From: Psettodes erumei
Lineage: Eukaryota > Chordata > Actinopteri > Pleuronectiformes > Psettodidae
Assembly: GCA_016785225.1 (NCBI GenBank)
Contig: JAFBJZ010000635.1
Coordinates: forward strand, 744,001 to 808,000
Reading direction: 5' to 3'
Length of the DNA: 64,000 nucleotides
Positions 12,601-26,600 of this stretch are shown in pieces. Below the pieces are notes generated by a model. That model did no database searches and had not been told where the DNA came from. It saw only the letters and a program-made list of their open reading frames with translations. Positions within the stretch are counted from its first letter, which is position 1, and every line of letters begins with the position of its first letter. Both the position numbers and the translations under genes were made by a program.

Positions 12601-15600
12601 GAGAAACAAGAGTAAATGGGACCCTCCCCTTCCTTGTCAAGACTGTGTGTGGTAAGTGGCAGAATTGTAAGCAAGGGGAATAGAGGGGGATTAAGGTTGT
12701 ATCCCCTTTTATTCACATTGGGCCACAAGAGCAAAGAGAGAAATTTCCACAACAATGCTGAGAGCCTTATAAAACTCTTTCTATTCAGAGTTTTTACTGT
12801 TATTTGGTGGCAAGGTGGACACTCTCTACACTTTAACACAAAAAGCCACCTTCAGGAAATATCACTTAGTTTCAAAAATGCTTTTTTGGGGGGGCGGACT
12901 CAAATATTTTTCAAGTTTTGCTTTGACTGATACATGTTCAAGATAGATGGAGTTTGCTATATGCACCAAAACAATGTGTGCCCAAAAGTTCAAAGTATTT
13001 TAATTAAGCACTGACCCATGATAGACTATGCTGTGTTAACAGCAGACAAACTTAAATCAGCCAAACAAAAGTGAAGTGTTAAACTACTCCTCCTCTCCCA
13101 ACTGCTACTACTACTATACAACTATCCTAATGAAGAAACAACTATTATCTCTCTAAACTACCATTGGTTCTCACATCTTGTCTTTTCCTATTTACTTATA
13201 CTGTAATAATCAATGTTTGCAGACAGTTTTTACCCCCTGGAGACAAGGATCCACATGGGTTGGACCTTCAGACCTGAGCTCGACAAGAGCCATATGTGAG
13301 CTATAATCAGCTTACTGTCTCGCAGCTGCTACAAACACACACACAACACAAATTTCCTGTGCCTGTTCCATAGAACTAGCATTATTAGTGCTCAGAGGCC
13401 AATTAAAATGTATCAGAGGATGTGAGTTTTTGTCCAGTTTTGGTCCTTATGATTTCAGGTAATATATTTCCACAAAAACACTTGTTTTTTTGGCCAGTTT
13501 AAGACTGTAACTAACTGATTAAAATAATAAGACCAGTTAAAGTTCTACGACTTGAAAACCTTTGTCATTGACAGAAATAGGAAATTTATTTACAACTTCA
13601 ACTCTGCCATCTGCCATGGGCAAAACTGTCATCCTAGGGAATCTAAATAAATATCATCTTTCACCTGAAATTAACATCTTTCAGTTTCCAGGGAACCAGT
13701 CAATCCAGCCTTCGATGACGTCAAAAAAATCTCATTCTCACCTGACAGTCAATGAGCTGCTCCTCCATGTCCATGTCTTCATTTTGGGGCTGAAGTGCAG
13801 AGCTGAGAGTGGCACGAGTGCTGAGCAGCCAGTGGTCCAGCTCCTCAGCCTCGCTGTGGTAACGCTGCAGCGCCTGTTCCTGTCGCTGCTCCTCCAGCTG
13901 TTCACTTATTTTTTCCTGCAGTAGTAAATGTGAAATGTTACATATCACTGGTATTCATGGTTTTAAGGAAATATAAGGTAAACAAGTACAATTTTCACAA
14001 TCATTTCTCCTAGCACCCACTTCCAGCAGCTGCCGTTTTCCCGAAGCCTTCATTCGAATGGTGGCCATCCTCTCGCCCAGGACAGTGAGAGTAGACTGGA
14101 GTGCCAGTTGGTCACCAGCGTCCCCATCGCTGTCACTGTCTGCTAGCTCCTCAGAGAAACATGTCTGTAACTCGCTAATCTCATCCTGCAGCATCAGGAT
14201 CTCATCCATCAGAGCCTAGAGGACAGAGAAACAGAGAAGTGTAAGAGGTGAAATAAAGACAACAGACTGAAAAAAGGAGACTGGAAGAAGATAAAAAATT
14301 GAACAGGAAGAAGAGACTGAACAGAAGGAAGATGGCGATTAAGTGGCAATAGAGGTTCTTTTCAAACTGCCCAACAGTAAAAAAGGAACTGTAACAGTCA
14401 TCCCTATGAAGTTGACATAGCAACGGAGAACAGTGCCATGCAGTCTCTGCAAACATTGTACAGGCTGGTGCACTATTAAACCCCTAAATCATTCTCTGTT
14501 CTCCTTGACCAGGCTCGTGTTTTGTCATTTTTCCCTTCTCCCCATGAGGTGTCTCCTGTCTGCCTAACACTTCATATTACACATGTACTACTTTACTGTA
14601 CTCCATGACTCCTCTCTCTCATTAACTCTCAGATGAACACAACTTCCCCCCATCACCAGACCTCTCTGTGCCCTCTCTCTCTCACCTGGTGTGCAGCCAT
14701 CTGGCTCTCGGGGCTCTTGTTGGGCTCCAGGCCCTCATTGAGCGCCCCCTCAATGGACTCCATCTTGGTGGAAATGGACTGGAGTGACTCCTGATAGTGC
14801 TGCTGCCGCTCCAGAGCCTCATACAGACTCTTCTGCTTCTCACTGATCTGTGGCAGGAGAGGAGGGGTGAAAATAAAAACAATAAGAAAGAAAGAAAGGA
14901 TGGCAAAAGCAAGATAGCAGTCAGGACTGGCACAGGAATAAAAGTCTGCTGCTTGTGTTTATGTCACTTGCAGTATTCAGACTAGTGTGATTTTGGTACA
15001 GAGCTGGAAGCTTACTTTAAATTAGAAATTTATCACTGTAGCAGCTTCTATTTAACTGGTGCAGATCAACCTTTTAAATATGGTGAAGGAATATTTTATA
15101 CTACGTATTATATACATACCACGTTCTTGAGTGTTTCCCAGGATCTCTGCAGGTCATCCAGGTTAGCAGCGCTGCTCTCCATGGATGGATCATACAGCTC
15201 CTGGAGGGGTGCTCGACTTAAGGTGCCTTGGCCCTGTGATTCAACAACAAAGTCTGTGTGAGTTTCGTTAGTGTGTGAATGTATGCACAGAACCCTGACT
15301 GAGGAGCTGGTGCTGGTTGTGATGTCCTCAAACACAATGATATTCAAACAACAACTGTAGTTCATGAGATTAGTTTAAACTCTCCCACAATATTTTCCTC
15401 TGATCACTTTCCTACTGCCCCACACTCAGATTTTTGCCTTCTTTCATCAGTTTGGCTATATGGCAAATCGCAAGACAGACGCATTCTGTATTTATATTTC
15501 ACAATAATAGCTAAACAAACAACCATGACCTTTGCTGTTTCTACCAGAACAAAGTGCTACTGTTTCACTGCTGCATCATTCTAAGTAAAAGCTACTTTAT

Positions 15601-17566
15601 GCCGACTTAGCAACAGTGTATTTAGGAAATGATACGCTCTCATTCTGATCTCAGCGAAAAAAGCAAGTGGCAAACAAATTATCTTCAGCAAAGTAAAACT
15701 GCAAACACGACAGAGAGAGAGAAAGCAGGGGCAGCACAGTTGTTGATAGTGGTGATGATGGGGTGGTCATGGTTTGGAGGTGGGAATCAGGTGGTAGCGA
15801 TGGGGTGGGATGGGATTGGGTGGGGTAGGGTTAAGGTTTGGATAGAGACTGCATGTCCATCTTTATAAGTTATCTAGTCACATATTCAGTCTTAAAACCT
15901 TATATATACTAAAACAAACAAAAAGTTCTGGCAGCTGCAGATGTTGGTTTACTTGTTTCATTCATCTTCCATATCTTGAAAATTCCAATAAAAACTGCAC
16001 ACAAAAAGAAATGGTTCCACTTGTATCCATCAGGTTTTCGGGTACAAGCGCATCTTTTAGCAGTGTTCATTTACAATGGGAAACAGTATAATAATCTCAT
16101 TCCAGTGGCAGCATTTGAGAGTAATTATTTGGTTGAGGGACTTATAAAGACAGACATCTTTGCCACACAGGTTGTGGGGGAGGATTTGGGGATATAATGT
16201 GGGTGGTAGTGGTGGGGGGGGGTCGCAGTACCTGGTTAAGAGGAGCATCAGCATTAGCCCCTGGGGAGGGGGAGCGGCAGGCAGGGGGAGAGGAGACCTC
16301 GCTGTTTGTGCCCTCCTCCCCTGACTCCTCCGTCACAGGGGAGAGGAGTGTGTGGCAGCGGCCGGCTGTCATCTGACCACACATACACACACCGCACATC
16401 AAACATACACATCAAAGAAGCCGTGGAGGAAAAGGAGGAGGGCGACCGAACAGAAAAAGGGGAGATAACAGGCAGATAGAAAGACAGTGGAGAGAAAGAT
16501 AGAAAAGTGAAAAGAGAAAAGAGGAGAAAGCATAAAAATTAATGGGGGAGTGCAGGTTAGGCCGATTACAGTGAGCAAACTGCTGAGTAATTAGACAGTG
16601 AGCAATCAAATAACACAGAGAGGACACCCATTAGATCACATTACTACTACTGACATAACACTGTATCTGTAGCACACATGCTGCCATAGCACAGCATTAC
16701 AGTCATAATTCAGTGTGTAGCATTGGTCTAATGGGTGAACACTGGATTCCACTGCCACAAGGTTTTTTCACAGGATGCATCAGGGGAAAGGAATGGCAGT
16801 TACCAGTAAGTCAAAATCACACATAAAGTACACACACAGTGATTGCTCACACCACACACATGCTCATGAATACTGAGTTGCAGTTTCAGAACCACAGTAT
16901 TTTCCTTTCCATCACACACACATTTCCCTTGTAAGATGCTTCCAGACATTGTTCAGATCACCGAAACGTTTGCATCTTTCCTTCGATATTTAAGCTGCGT
17001 TTTACCTGGACTATTGATTTTTAAGAACTAGAAACAAAACTCACACACAGTCTGATGCATAGCACAATTAAAAATGACATTACAGGTATGTTCAAAGTAA
17101 AAAAAGCAGTATACTCTATCAACAGTAAGAGAAAGAAGTCTAATCGAAACTCCCAGGAGTATCAAGGAGAAACTTAAGGATGGCATAGCTACTAACTACA
17201 GCAGCAGCTGTTGTAAAGTAGCACAGTTGTATGTGTGCCTGAATGCTTCAGTACAGAGCCACAGCTGAAATGTGAGCCAAGCCCTACTGGGCTGCGTTTT
17301 GGCAGTTAATGCAGAACTTGGCTGACTGACTAGGGAACTTGTTATAGTTGGAGCACTTTTTCGCGGGCTTTATGATGCAATGCAATGCAACGAAGAGCAT
17401 AAACACACCGGCATGTGTGGGAAACTCGGTGGCTTCACCTTGTGAGAGAGAGTGAGACTGGGCAGTATTGTCACTGCACTAACTATGCTGAACAATAACA
17501 CATCAATGATATCAGCAGTCCCAGATCTATTTATGCCATACACAAAATCTTATCATGCTCCACTCA

Positions 17567-17621
<55 letters not shown>

Positions 17622-20600
17622 TAATATCCTGTTTCCTGACCTGCTGAAACTGAACACACCACAAACAGAAACCAAAGAAATCTGAATAAGAAAGAGAGCA
17701 AAAGAGGAGGAGAAGGTAGCGAGGTGGTTACTTGTGTGCGAACACTGAAGAAAAATGGATGATCAAGCTGAGGGTGACATGGTACAGTAGCAGGCAGACA
17801 GATTCAGGCTAACTTGAAGAAAAATGACACAGCACAATATCAGTGCAGTAATGAACCTGAAGAGACGGCCAGAATAGTAACACGTGAAGTGAAAGGAGGA
17901 TGAGAGAAAAAACTCTTCTGAGCCTGGAACTCTTTTATATTCACCTATAATGGACGACTGAGAAGCTGCACACCAGGGCCTGCATCTCAGTTTACATCTC
18001 AGAATTTTTATACTGTTGTTAACTTGAATTGCAGTGATATAACTTTTTACTAGCAGAGTTAAAGCTGTAATCATAACTGTCATCCTCAGACATCCTATAA
18101 TTTGAGATAACTTAAACCTAATTACATTATTGTGAAATGAACTGTACCACCCTCTAGAGAGCCCCAAAGAACCCATGGGGATCCTTGTATTCCACTTTTG
18201 AGAACCAGTGGTCTGGCCAGAAAGTGAGATAGAGGCTACACATGCAAACACCCATGAATATGGGCCAGGTAGTCACACAGCCATGCAATACTTGCATGTG
18301 TGATTCTCTGAGTGTTTGTGTCCAGAAACAGGCTTTGCCACTCACCATGACAACAGAGGGGTGGGCTGGAAGCTGCTTGGTGGCAGCGGTGGTGGCGGCT
18401 GACATGGCACTGGGCAGCTCCTCATCACTCAGCTCATCCATGCCGTCCGACAGGCCCTCCACCTCGCTGACGGTCAGCAGCATGGTGGCATGTTTGGCCT
18501 TCACCGTCAGCATCTTACACTTGGAGTGGAGTGAGGCGATCTGCTCCTGGTAGCCGCGGATCTTCTGGGCCAGCTCCTGTCAAAACATCCCCGCCAAACA
18601 GAAAACACCACAGCCCCCAGGGTCAGGAGAGTGTGGTTCAGTCCACAATGGAAGATCAATAGTTCCTGATTAAACAAGATCCGGAAAGAAAGGGGTGGCT
18701 AATTTGCTTCAGTGTTGAATGTGGTCCCGGTATGAGAGGAGTAAGTGGAGCAGACGCATTCTCTTCTCTCCCCAGTCTCTCGCTTTTGGCTTCACAGTGT
18801 AAGTGCAGAAAGAGAATAGCACTGCCTCTCACTCTCTCTCTCTCTCTCTTTTCTCAGTCTCTCTCTGTTCCGTATCGCTGAGCCAATCAGAGCAGAACAG
18901 AGGCGGGTGACTCAGATCGGCGGTGAAGCCAGCCGACAGGATGTTTGGTTGAGAGAGAGAGACCCTTGCAGAAATAGTTCAAACTCCCTGAGACACTCCC
19001 TCTCATACACATATACAAATGGCGAGGGAAAACAGGAAGTGATCTCACTGCCTGCCCCCCCTTCCTCTGCATGCCGCTTCCCTCCTCCACCAATCCTGGG
19101 GGCACATTCCTTTCAACAAAAGAGAGCTGCAAGGGGAGAGGGAGTGTTTATGGAGGAAGAATGACAGAGATGGTGTCAAATTACAGCTATGGTATGAGCC
19201 GGCAGGCGGGTTGTAGCTCCATCTTACTTCCTCCTCCTTCCACTCCCTCTGTCCCGCAGATGGTCAATGCACTGATAATCAGGTCATGTGACTAACTGGG
19301 CCATTGGAGATGCAGCTATCTGCTCAGCTTAGAGATCAAACTCAGACGTGACCACGCTGCCATGCCAAGCCACTCTGCAGCGAAGGAGAATCGCAGTAAC
19401 AAGAAAATTTCTGTTGTGTTCCCTGTTGAGTTTTAGAAGTAGATCAAATCTGCCAAAGCCACTCAGGGAAAGTTAAAATGTAAAATGAAATGTGTTGCCT
19501 GTGGGGAGACTTGATCTGTTTCTTTGCAGGTCTTTGCTTCAACCCCCCTCCCTTTCTAAATCCCTCTCTCGACATGGGAGATCAAACACACTTACTCAGC
19601 AAAATAAAACTGCGACAGAAAGCACAGGGCTTAAATAATGCAGGTGAAAACCCTCTAATCACCTACACTGCCACAAACAGGAATCTATGCAGATTTTATT
19701 TATATGCACCATCAGCAAGTGTGTGAGTTGGGTCACAAAACAACATAATAGTCTCCTAGAATTGTTGTATGGCAAGCCTGCTTTGACAACACAGGGTGAA
19801 AAAGGGATTAAATATGATTGTGTTGTTTATGTTTATTCTGTGTTTTTCCTGCAGTAAATTGCCTATTGTCTGCATTGCGAACTGAAAATTTTCACTCTTC
19901 AGATTCTTCACATTGAAAAAAGTTGCTGACTCAAAGAACGCCAATAGCACACTTACAATTTTGAGGCAAGTGTTTGGGAAGGAGACTTTCTTTTTTCCTG
20001 TTTCGACGTGACAAACATATAAAAATGTTTTTTCATGTTTGGTCTTGAGGGACATGATTCGCTGGCACAAAGACCTAACCTCCTTCAATATCTAGGTTGG
20101 GTGGAAGTGCAATTCAATCAAAGCCAGTCCTAAAGCTTAACACCAGTGCCTTAATTAACTATTTATAACTATTTATGGTTCGGGGGAATCCCAATTCCAA
20201 AATCTTGTGGAGAGCCTTATCAGAAGAGTGAAGGCTGTTATGGAACAATGTGTTCAAAACAGTATGGCTGTAATGTTCAGGTTTCCACATACTTATATTT
20301 AATACATTTCAAAGTGTGTGTCCTCTCTCACCTCATGGTGGTGTATCTGAGACTGAAGTTCCTGTATGTTATTGGTGGAGACAGGCCGGTCCTGAATTAT
20401 GCGATGGGCTTCTTCGATCAACCTCTGGAGGTTCTTCACTTCCTGTTCGTACTGCTCATACTGTACCACAGCCTCCTGGCAAACAAGAAACATAACAAGA
20501 TAAGGCCGAAACAAACCATATCTTATGTAAAACCATCTTTAAAAGATAGTTATATTATTAAAAAACATTTTTCATGTTCAAAATTTCCTCAATAACATTC

Positions 20601-23600
20601 ATAATACTGTGGATATTGTGTTTAAGATGTGAATATGTACATAAGCATTCTATCTCAAATATGAGGCTGAGACAGAGCACTTCAATCTCCCAAGAAAACC
20701 CCCCCAAAAGCTAAAATGCTTTATGTGTCTGTCCAGATTGTCTCTGAAGGTCAGTTGTTTCTTCTTCTCAGGGCTAATCTTCACTACAATGAGCTTAAAA
20801 GCAAAATCAGCCCAGAACCAAAGGATTTAAGGATAACACTGGTCTGATGGGGGCTAACAGAAAACACAGACATTCCTGAGAAGGCTTGTTGGGACATTAC
20901 AGCAGAACAGTATGTAACTTGACAGATTATGAAGTAATCTGGGTACAAAAAACGTAATACCTTACTTCTTAATATCACATTCATTGGTAATGTCATACTT
21001 TAGCAGGATTACAGGTGTCAGCTCTAGTGTTTACCTTATCTTTGACTTAATATGTAACAGCTAATCAACAGAATTTGCAATACGAGGACTGCCCTCTACC
21101 TGCAGGATGTTGCACTGCTGGATGGTGGTATGCTGCAGTTGGCTGGCCTCTAGCTGCAGTGTCTGGGCTGTGCGGCAGATAGGCAGACTGGCCACTACCT
21201 CCTCTGGTAGCCGGAGGGCGCTCTGACACTGCTGCACTGCCACCACCTGCTGCTTGAAGCCCTCCATTTCCACCAACAGTCGCTTATGAAGGATTGAAGG
21301 GAGATAAGGAGGATTTAATGGACGTATGATAGTACTACTAAATTCAGAAAAGCTACATTTTAATTGTGTGTCTACCTGTCTCTGTGTCAGTTGCTCTCTG
21401 AGGCTGAGCCTGTTGAGGTCCGGGGAAGCAAGTGTGACCTGGATCTGGTCTACAGCTGCATGGAGGCTCTTTACCTCTGCCTCCAGACGCAGCATGTCCT
21501 GAAGATAGATACAGACAAAACACATCAAAAGTAAGTCCGTGCAGGAGTAGGAGCATCTTATAGTGTATTTGTTCTAAAAATACAATGTAGCTTCTGTAGA
21601 CGGGATGTCATAATGGATTTTCAAAAATTGCTGATGTGAACCACGCATTACACCCATCCACAAAAATATATTTTCTGTTCACCTTGAGTGATGAATGTAA
21701 AGCTCATCATCTGCAAATTCTAATTTACCTAAATGTATTTCATATGAAAGAACATTAAATTATCCGTCACTGCAGATAAAATATGTCTGCAGTTTATACC
21801 AAGAAGCTCACAGAGGAATTGTAAACAGATTTCCAAGATGCAATGCTATAGGCAACAAGCAGCAGGAGACGATCATCTGCTTACCAGCTGTATGACTATA
21901 ATAGATTACTGCTGCACAAACTCAGACAGTTCATTCCACTATGATGGTGTCAACAGTTTGTCAATGACCATAAGGGGGCACTGTTGGATTGTGGCTCAGG
22001 TGTATTTGACTCACCCTGAGGGGATGTGCGCCTCTTGTTATGCACCAATATGTCTGGATTCATGAAATAAATCTAGCTGTGGCTCTTGAGAATTTTCATT
22101 AATGAAGATAAAATGATCAGAGTACCCTAAAATGACCTTGCGGTGAAGTGATGTCTAAATTCCTGTCACGCTTGCCTGACTGTGAATGACGTTTACCTTT
22201 GCTGCATCCTGCAGACTCTGGAGGCGACTCTTGGCAGTTTGCTGCAGCTCCTCAGTACATCTGCTGAGGCGTTTCACCTGCTGGCTCCACCCCTCCAACT
22301 GCAACACCTCCCCCAGCTGCCCCTCCCTCTCCCCCATGGCCTCCAAGTCACCATGGAGACCCCGACTCTCCCGCAGCAGTGCCTGTCACCATAGGAACAT
22401 AAATTACAAGTCCAAGAGAGGAGCTTTTTTTAATATAGCAATTATACTAATTACGTCTGGCCAACACACTGTACAGTAAATGACATTTAACTGGAAATCA
22501 AACAACTATGTGAGTCTAATTAGCTGTAAATCATGGGTATCTACAAATTGAGTAGGTTAAAGCAGGAAAAAGCAGTATTTATTTTCGGCGTGTTTTATGT
22601 ACAGCACAGCAGCAACATCTGAAAGCCATTCGCTCTCTCTGCTCTGTCACTTATTTAGACTTACCTGATGTGCTCGAATTTGCTCCTGCAGCTGGGAAGC
22701 AGAGCTCCAGATGATGTTACCAGTGACCAGAGCTTCTGCCTTTTCTGTCCAGCCCAAAATGAAGGCCTTCATGCCCTGATACTCCTCCAACTGTCTTTCT
22801 GCCTGCTCACAAGTGAAAGACCAGGGCCAAAATAGACATAGCGTTAATAATGATAATTAATTAAATGCCAGAAATTCTCAAACAGAATCACCTGATACTG
22901 GACACAGTAAACTGAACGGATACTTCACCTTCTTTAGTCTGTTGGCTCTGTCCTGGACCTGCTGTGTCGTGTGGCACTGCACCTCTGTCAGTTTGGCCAC
23001 AGCATCGCCCAGCTGTTTACACAGCAGAGGGTTCTGCTCACCAAACTCCTGCACTGCTACTCCTAACTCTGCCAGAGAGCGACAGCAGGATTCACACTCT
23101 TCACAAAGAGCCTGGAGAGGAAAAGAGAGTATAGAGGTGAGAGGAAAAAGGACAAGTGGAGAAAAGGTTAAAGATAATGATAATCTATATTAAAATCAAA
23201 GTGTAAAGGCAACAAGTTGTGGTTTCATTGGAGATAGTTTAAGTTATTGCAGTGCTGGTAGGTGGAATAAGTAAAAAATGACAAACTCCTACTTCAACTA
23301 TTAGAGCTTTGTGGGTCTACATATGGGCAGAGGAGTGACAGAAGAACAAAGTTGGGGCATGCAGAAGGAGAACAGGAGGGAAGGGGCTCAGACTCCCACC
23401 TGGAATACTCCTCTCAAAAGTGGGTCACTGTTGATGGCAGAATTCAGTTCATGCCATTCCAACTCTAACACACTCATTAACCTCAACATCTGCAAAATGA
23501 ATAGCCAATTTAACAGGGGTTAATTGCTTGTTAATTAGTCAGTCTGCCTGGTTGATTACTTTGGTCTCTTCTTTGGCCTCCACCAGGTCGGCACTCTTGT

Positions 23601-26600
23601 CTTCCAGTTTCAGAGCGATGGTCTTAAGCTTTGCCTCAATGTCCTGGAGTCGGGAGCTGAAGTCCTCCTTCACATCTCTGGTCTGCTGCACCTCCCTTTC
23701 CCTCGCCTGGACCTTGAGCGCGTGGCAGAAATATACAGATTTCCATTTATTGTATAACATAAGCCTATTAGCATGAATGGTATGTAACTAAATGGGTATG
23801 TAAATACACCAGACAGACATTTATGCTTAGTATTTGATCACAAACCTACTCAACACCTATGTGACAGTCCTACCTATTTAATAAAGCTACCATAGTTAGT
23901 AACATTTCAAACAGTAGCCAAGAGAGGAGGTCACCTGGTCTTCAGCAGAGCCCAAAGCCAGAGCCACCTCAGCCAGCTGCATGCTGAGCTCAGAGGGCAG
24001 ACCAGCCTGGAGATCCTGGTATTTAGACTGCTGCAGCTCTGTCATGCGCTCCACACTCTGACGCCTGCTGATGACCTCACCATGTGCAGTCTAAAACATG
24101 CAAAACATCAAATGATCAACCGGCAATGTGTCTTTTATTAATGACACAATGAATTTATAGATTTATTGTGTGTGTCTGTGTGTAAAGGTAGTGTGGCCTA
24201 CTTCTAGCTCTTGGAGCAGTGAATCCAGGTCTGCAGTTGGACTAAGCAGTAAACCACGTGTGTCTTGGATCCATCCTTTGACCAACCCCAGCTCTTTTTC
24301 AACCTCCTCTCTTTCCCTCAGCTCCTGGTGTACCTGAGCTCTGCTCGCTCGTACCCGCAATACCAGACTAGACAAAAGAAAAAAACAAATGCAAAACAAC
24401 TATATATATAAATATACACAGAAATAAAAACAACAAGGATCATCTTCTTGTATTCTGAAATATGATACACATTTTCTTAAAAGGTTTCTTCTCTATAGTT
24501 ACCCCTCTTTGTAGCGAGTTGAAACATGACTCTGCTGTTAAAAGTAAGGGTTTCAGTTTTCATATGTTAAGTCCTTTTTTTGGTGCACAGGAGCAGCCAC
24601 AGCACTGCGTCACTCACCTGTCATACTGCTCCTGCATGCTTCTGATCTCTTGTAGACACAGTGTCTCCTCGTGTCCATTCTCTGTCTTCTTCTCCATCAC
24701 CTGCTTCTTCTCCTCCTCCTCTTCTCCCCTCAGGCTGCAGGTGTGCTGCCCAAGCAAAGCCAGGATGGACTGTTCTCTCTCCACCTCCTGGCTGAAGGAG
24801 TCATGGTACTCAAGGAGGCTCTGAAGTGCCGTCCTGGTGGCAGCCTTCTCAACCGTGCTGTCTGGTACACGACTGTGGAGGTCTTTGGACACTGAGCGCA
24901 CCTTTTCCATCTGGGGGTCAGAAAAGTGCATGCATAAGGATAAAAGCCCAGGCTGTGGAGCTTTTGACCACTGGCCACACTGTGGAGGAATGGATTTTAT
25001 GAGTGGGTCCCTGTTTTGTTTGTATAGTGTGTGTAACATGCAGCGATTGTAATACTGGGTACTGTAACCTTTTCAGGCATCTAAAAATCCTTCAAATAAA
25101 AGAATATGAATGAAAAAAAAAATACTGGTGCCCTCACCTGTGGTTATTTTTAATAATAATCTTTCAATGTCCTGTCTAGAGCATACAGTATCTTCTGTGA
25201 GTCAAAGGCAGAAACCAGAGAGACAAATGCAGACAATGACATCATGTCGTATTGAACAAAGGGAGCATAGAAAACCAGTGGACAACAGGAATCTGCCACA
25301 TACGAGGAAGTGACCATTCCATACAGTTTGATGTCATTTCCTTTTTACGAGCTTTGTGAGTTGCTTTGTGAGGATTCTTGGGAACTGACAGGGAAAACAC
25401 TTTACATGACACAGTGTTTCGGCAGGAGCAAACAACTGGCCTGAAGCCTAGAGTTGCATCACAGCACACCAACTGGTATTCAGTTGTTGCTGCTTTTGAC
25501 CTGAATCTGCAGAGGCAATAACAATTTGGTAGCTTCGTAGGCTTCCTCAGTCATTGCTGGTGGAATGACACTGCACACACTGCTGACTAGTTTTACACAG
25601 ACGTACATAGTTCACTATGCAGAACCATATTGAAGTGCACGCAGACACTCACAGGGAACCATGTAAAAAATCACCAACAAAACGACACAGATCTCGTCTT
25701 ACCTTCTCTGTGAAGTTCCTCCACTCCCTTGCGGTATCTTCCAGTGCCCTCTCCTGGGCTCGTGCCACACCGCGGAGCCTGGTCCACCGTTGCCACAGTG
25801 ATGACACAGCGTGGCCAGTGACACCTTTGCTGGACTCAGAGATGATCTGCTCTAACTCCGTTGCGTTCTCTTTCAAAGCACTTAGAGGCAACTCCAGAAG
25901 GTCGATATGAGCCACCAGAGACTACAGTCAAAAGATTTAGTTTACATATAAGTCATTTCATAGGTATATTCTTCTAAAGCATTTATACCATGGGAAACTA
26001 AAACGTCCCCTAAAAGTTTCAACTGCACAGACACACAGGCAACAAGGACAAATGCTTAAACACTCAACTGATTAAATATTAATGTGCATCTGCTGCCATG
26101 ACAAGAACAAATGTTGGAATTTAATATAACAGCCACAAGGGACACAGCACATGCACATTTCCTATAAATATGTAATGACCCTTTTCTACAGTATTTCTGT
26201 TTTCTGATTGAACAGTGAGACAGCGACCCACCGTGTGTCTCTGACACTTGTCCTCTGCCTGCTGCATGCAAGTAGCTTTAGCTGTGGTGAACATGGCCAT
26301 CTTGCTCTCTGCGTCATTCATCTGTTCAACCAGTGTCTCTTTCTCCTGTTGGAAGGAGCCCCACAAAGCTGCACACCTGAGAAAATTACACATATTACAA
26401 GCCACAGTCAGGTCATATGATATGAAAATGAAATAACTAGCATGAATGGTGGACATACAAAAACACACACCTCTCCAACACTTCTCTATAAGCATCCAGT
26501 TGTTGTTTGATTTCTGTGTTTCTCAGCTGCATTGTCTCAACTTTTTCTCTAAGTCCACTCATCACTCCTGGTTCCATAAAATCTGCCAGCAGAGGATTTA

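Larger units (their letters stand above)
18577..20331 (-). other. Intron, 1.76 kb, with promoter-like block
   Basis: CT-rich, moderately GC-rich block at 18720-19330 (separate entry), then AT-rich sequence. No further exon found. Confidence 0.7.
20476..22196 (-). other. Introns of 0.62 and 0.70 kb flanking exons 21100 and 21376
   Basis: Excluding the two exons listed, AT-rich sequence with nothing recognised. Confidence 0.7.

Noticed and set aside
17571..17619. CRISPR-like or tandem array
   Set aside because: Simple dinucleotide repeats without spacers; the genome is a vertebrate one.
17763..18251. 162-codon open frame on the minus strand inside an intron
   Set aside because: No heptads, no homology recognised, and no splice link to neighbours in frame.
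24618..24910. Internal ATG at the exon start as a short-isoform start
   Set aside because: The ATG lies directly after a normal acceptor and in the main frame; nothing shows a promoter near 24.9 kb.
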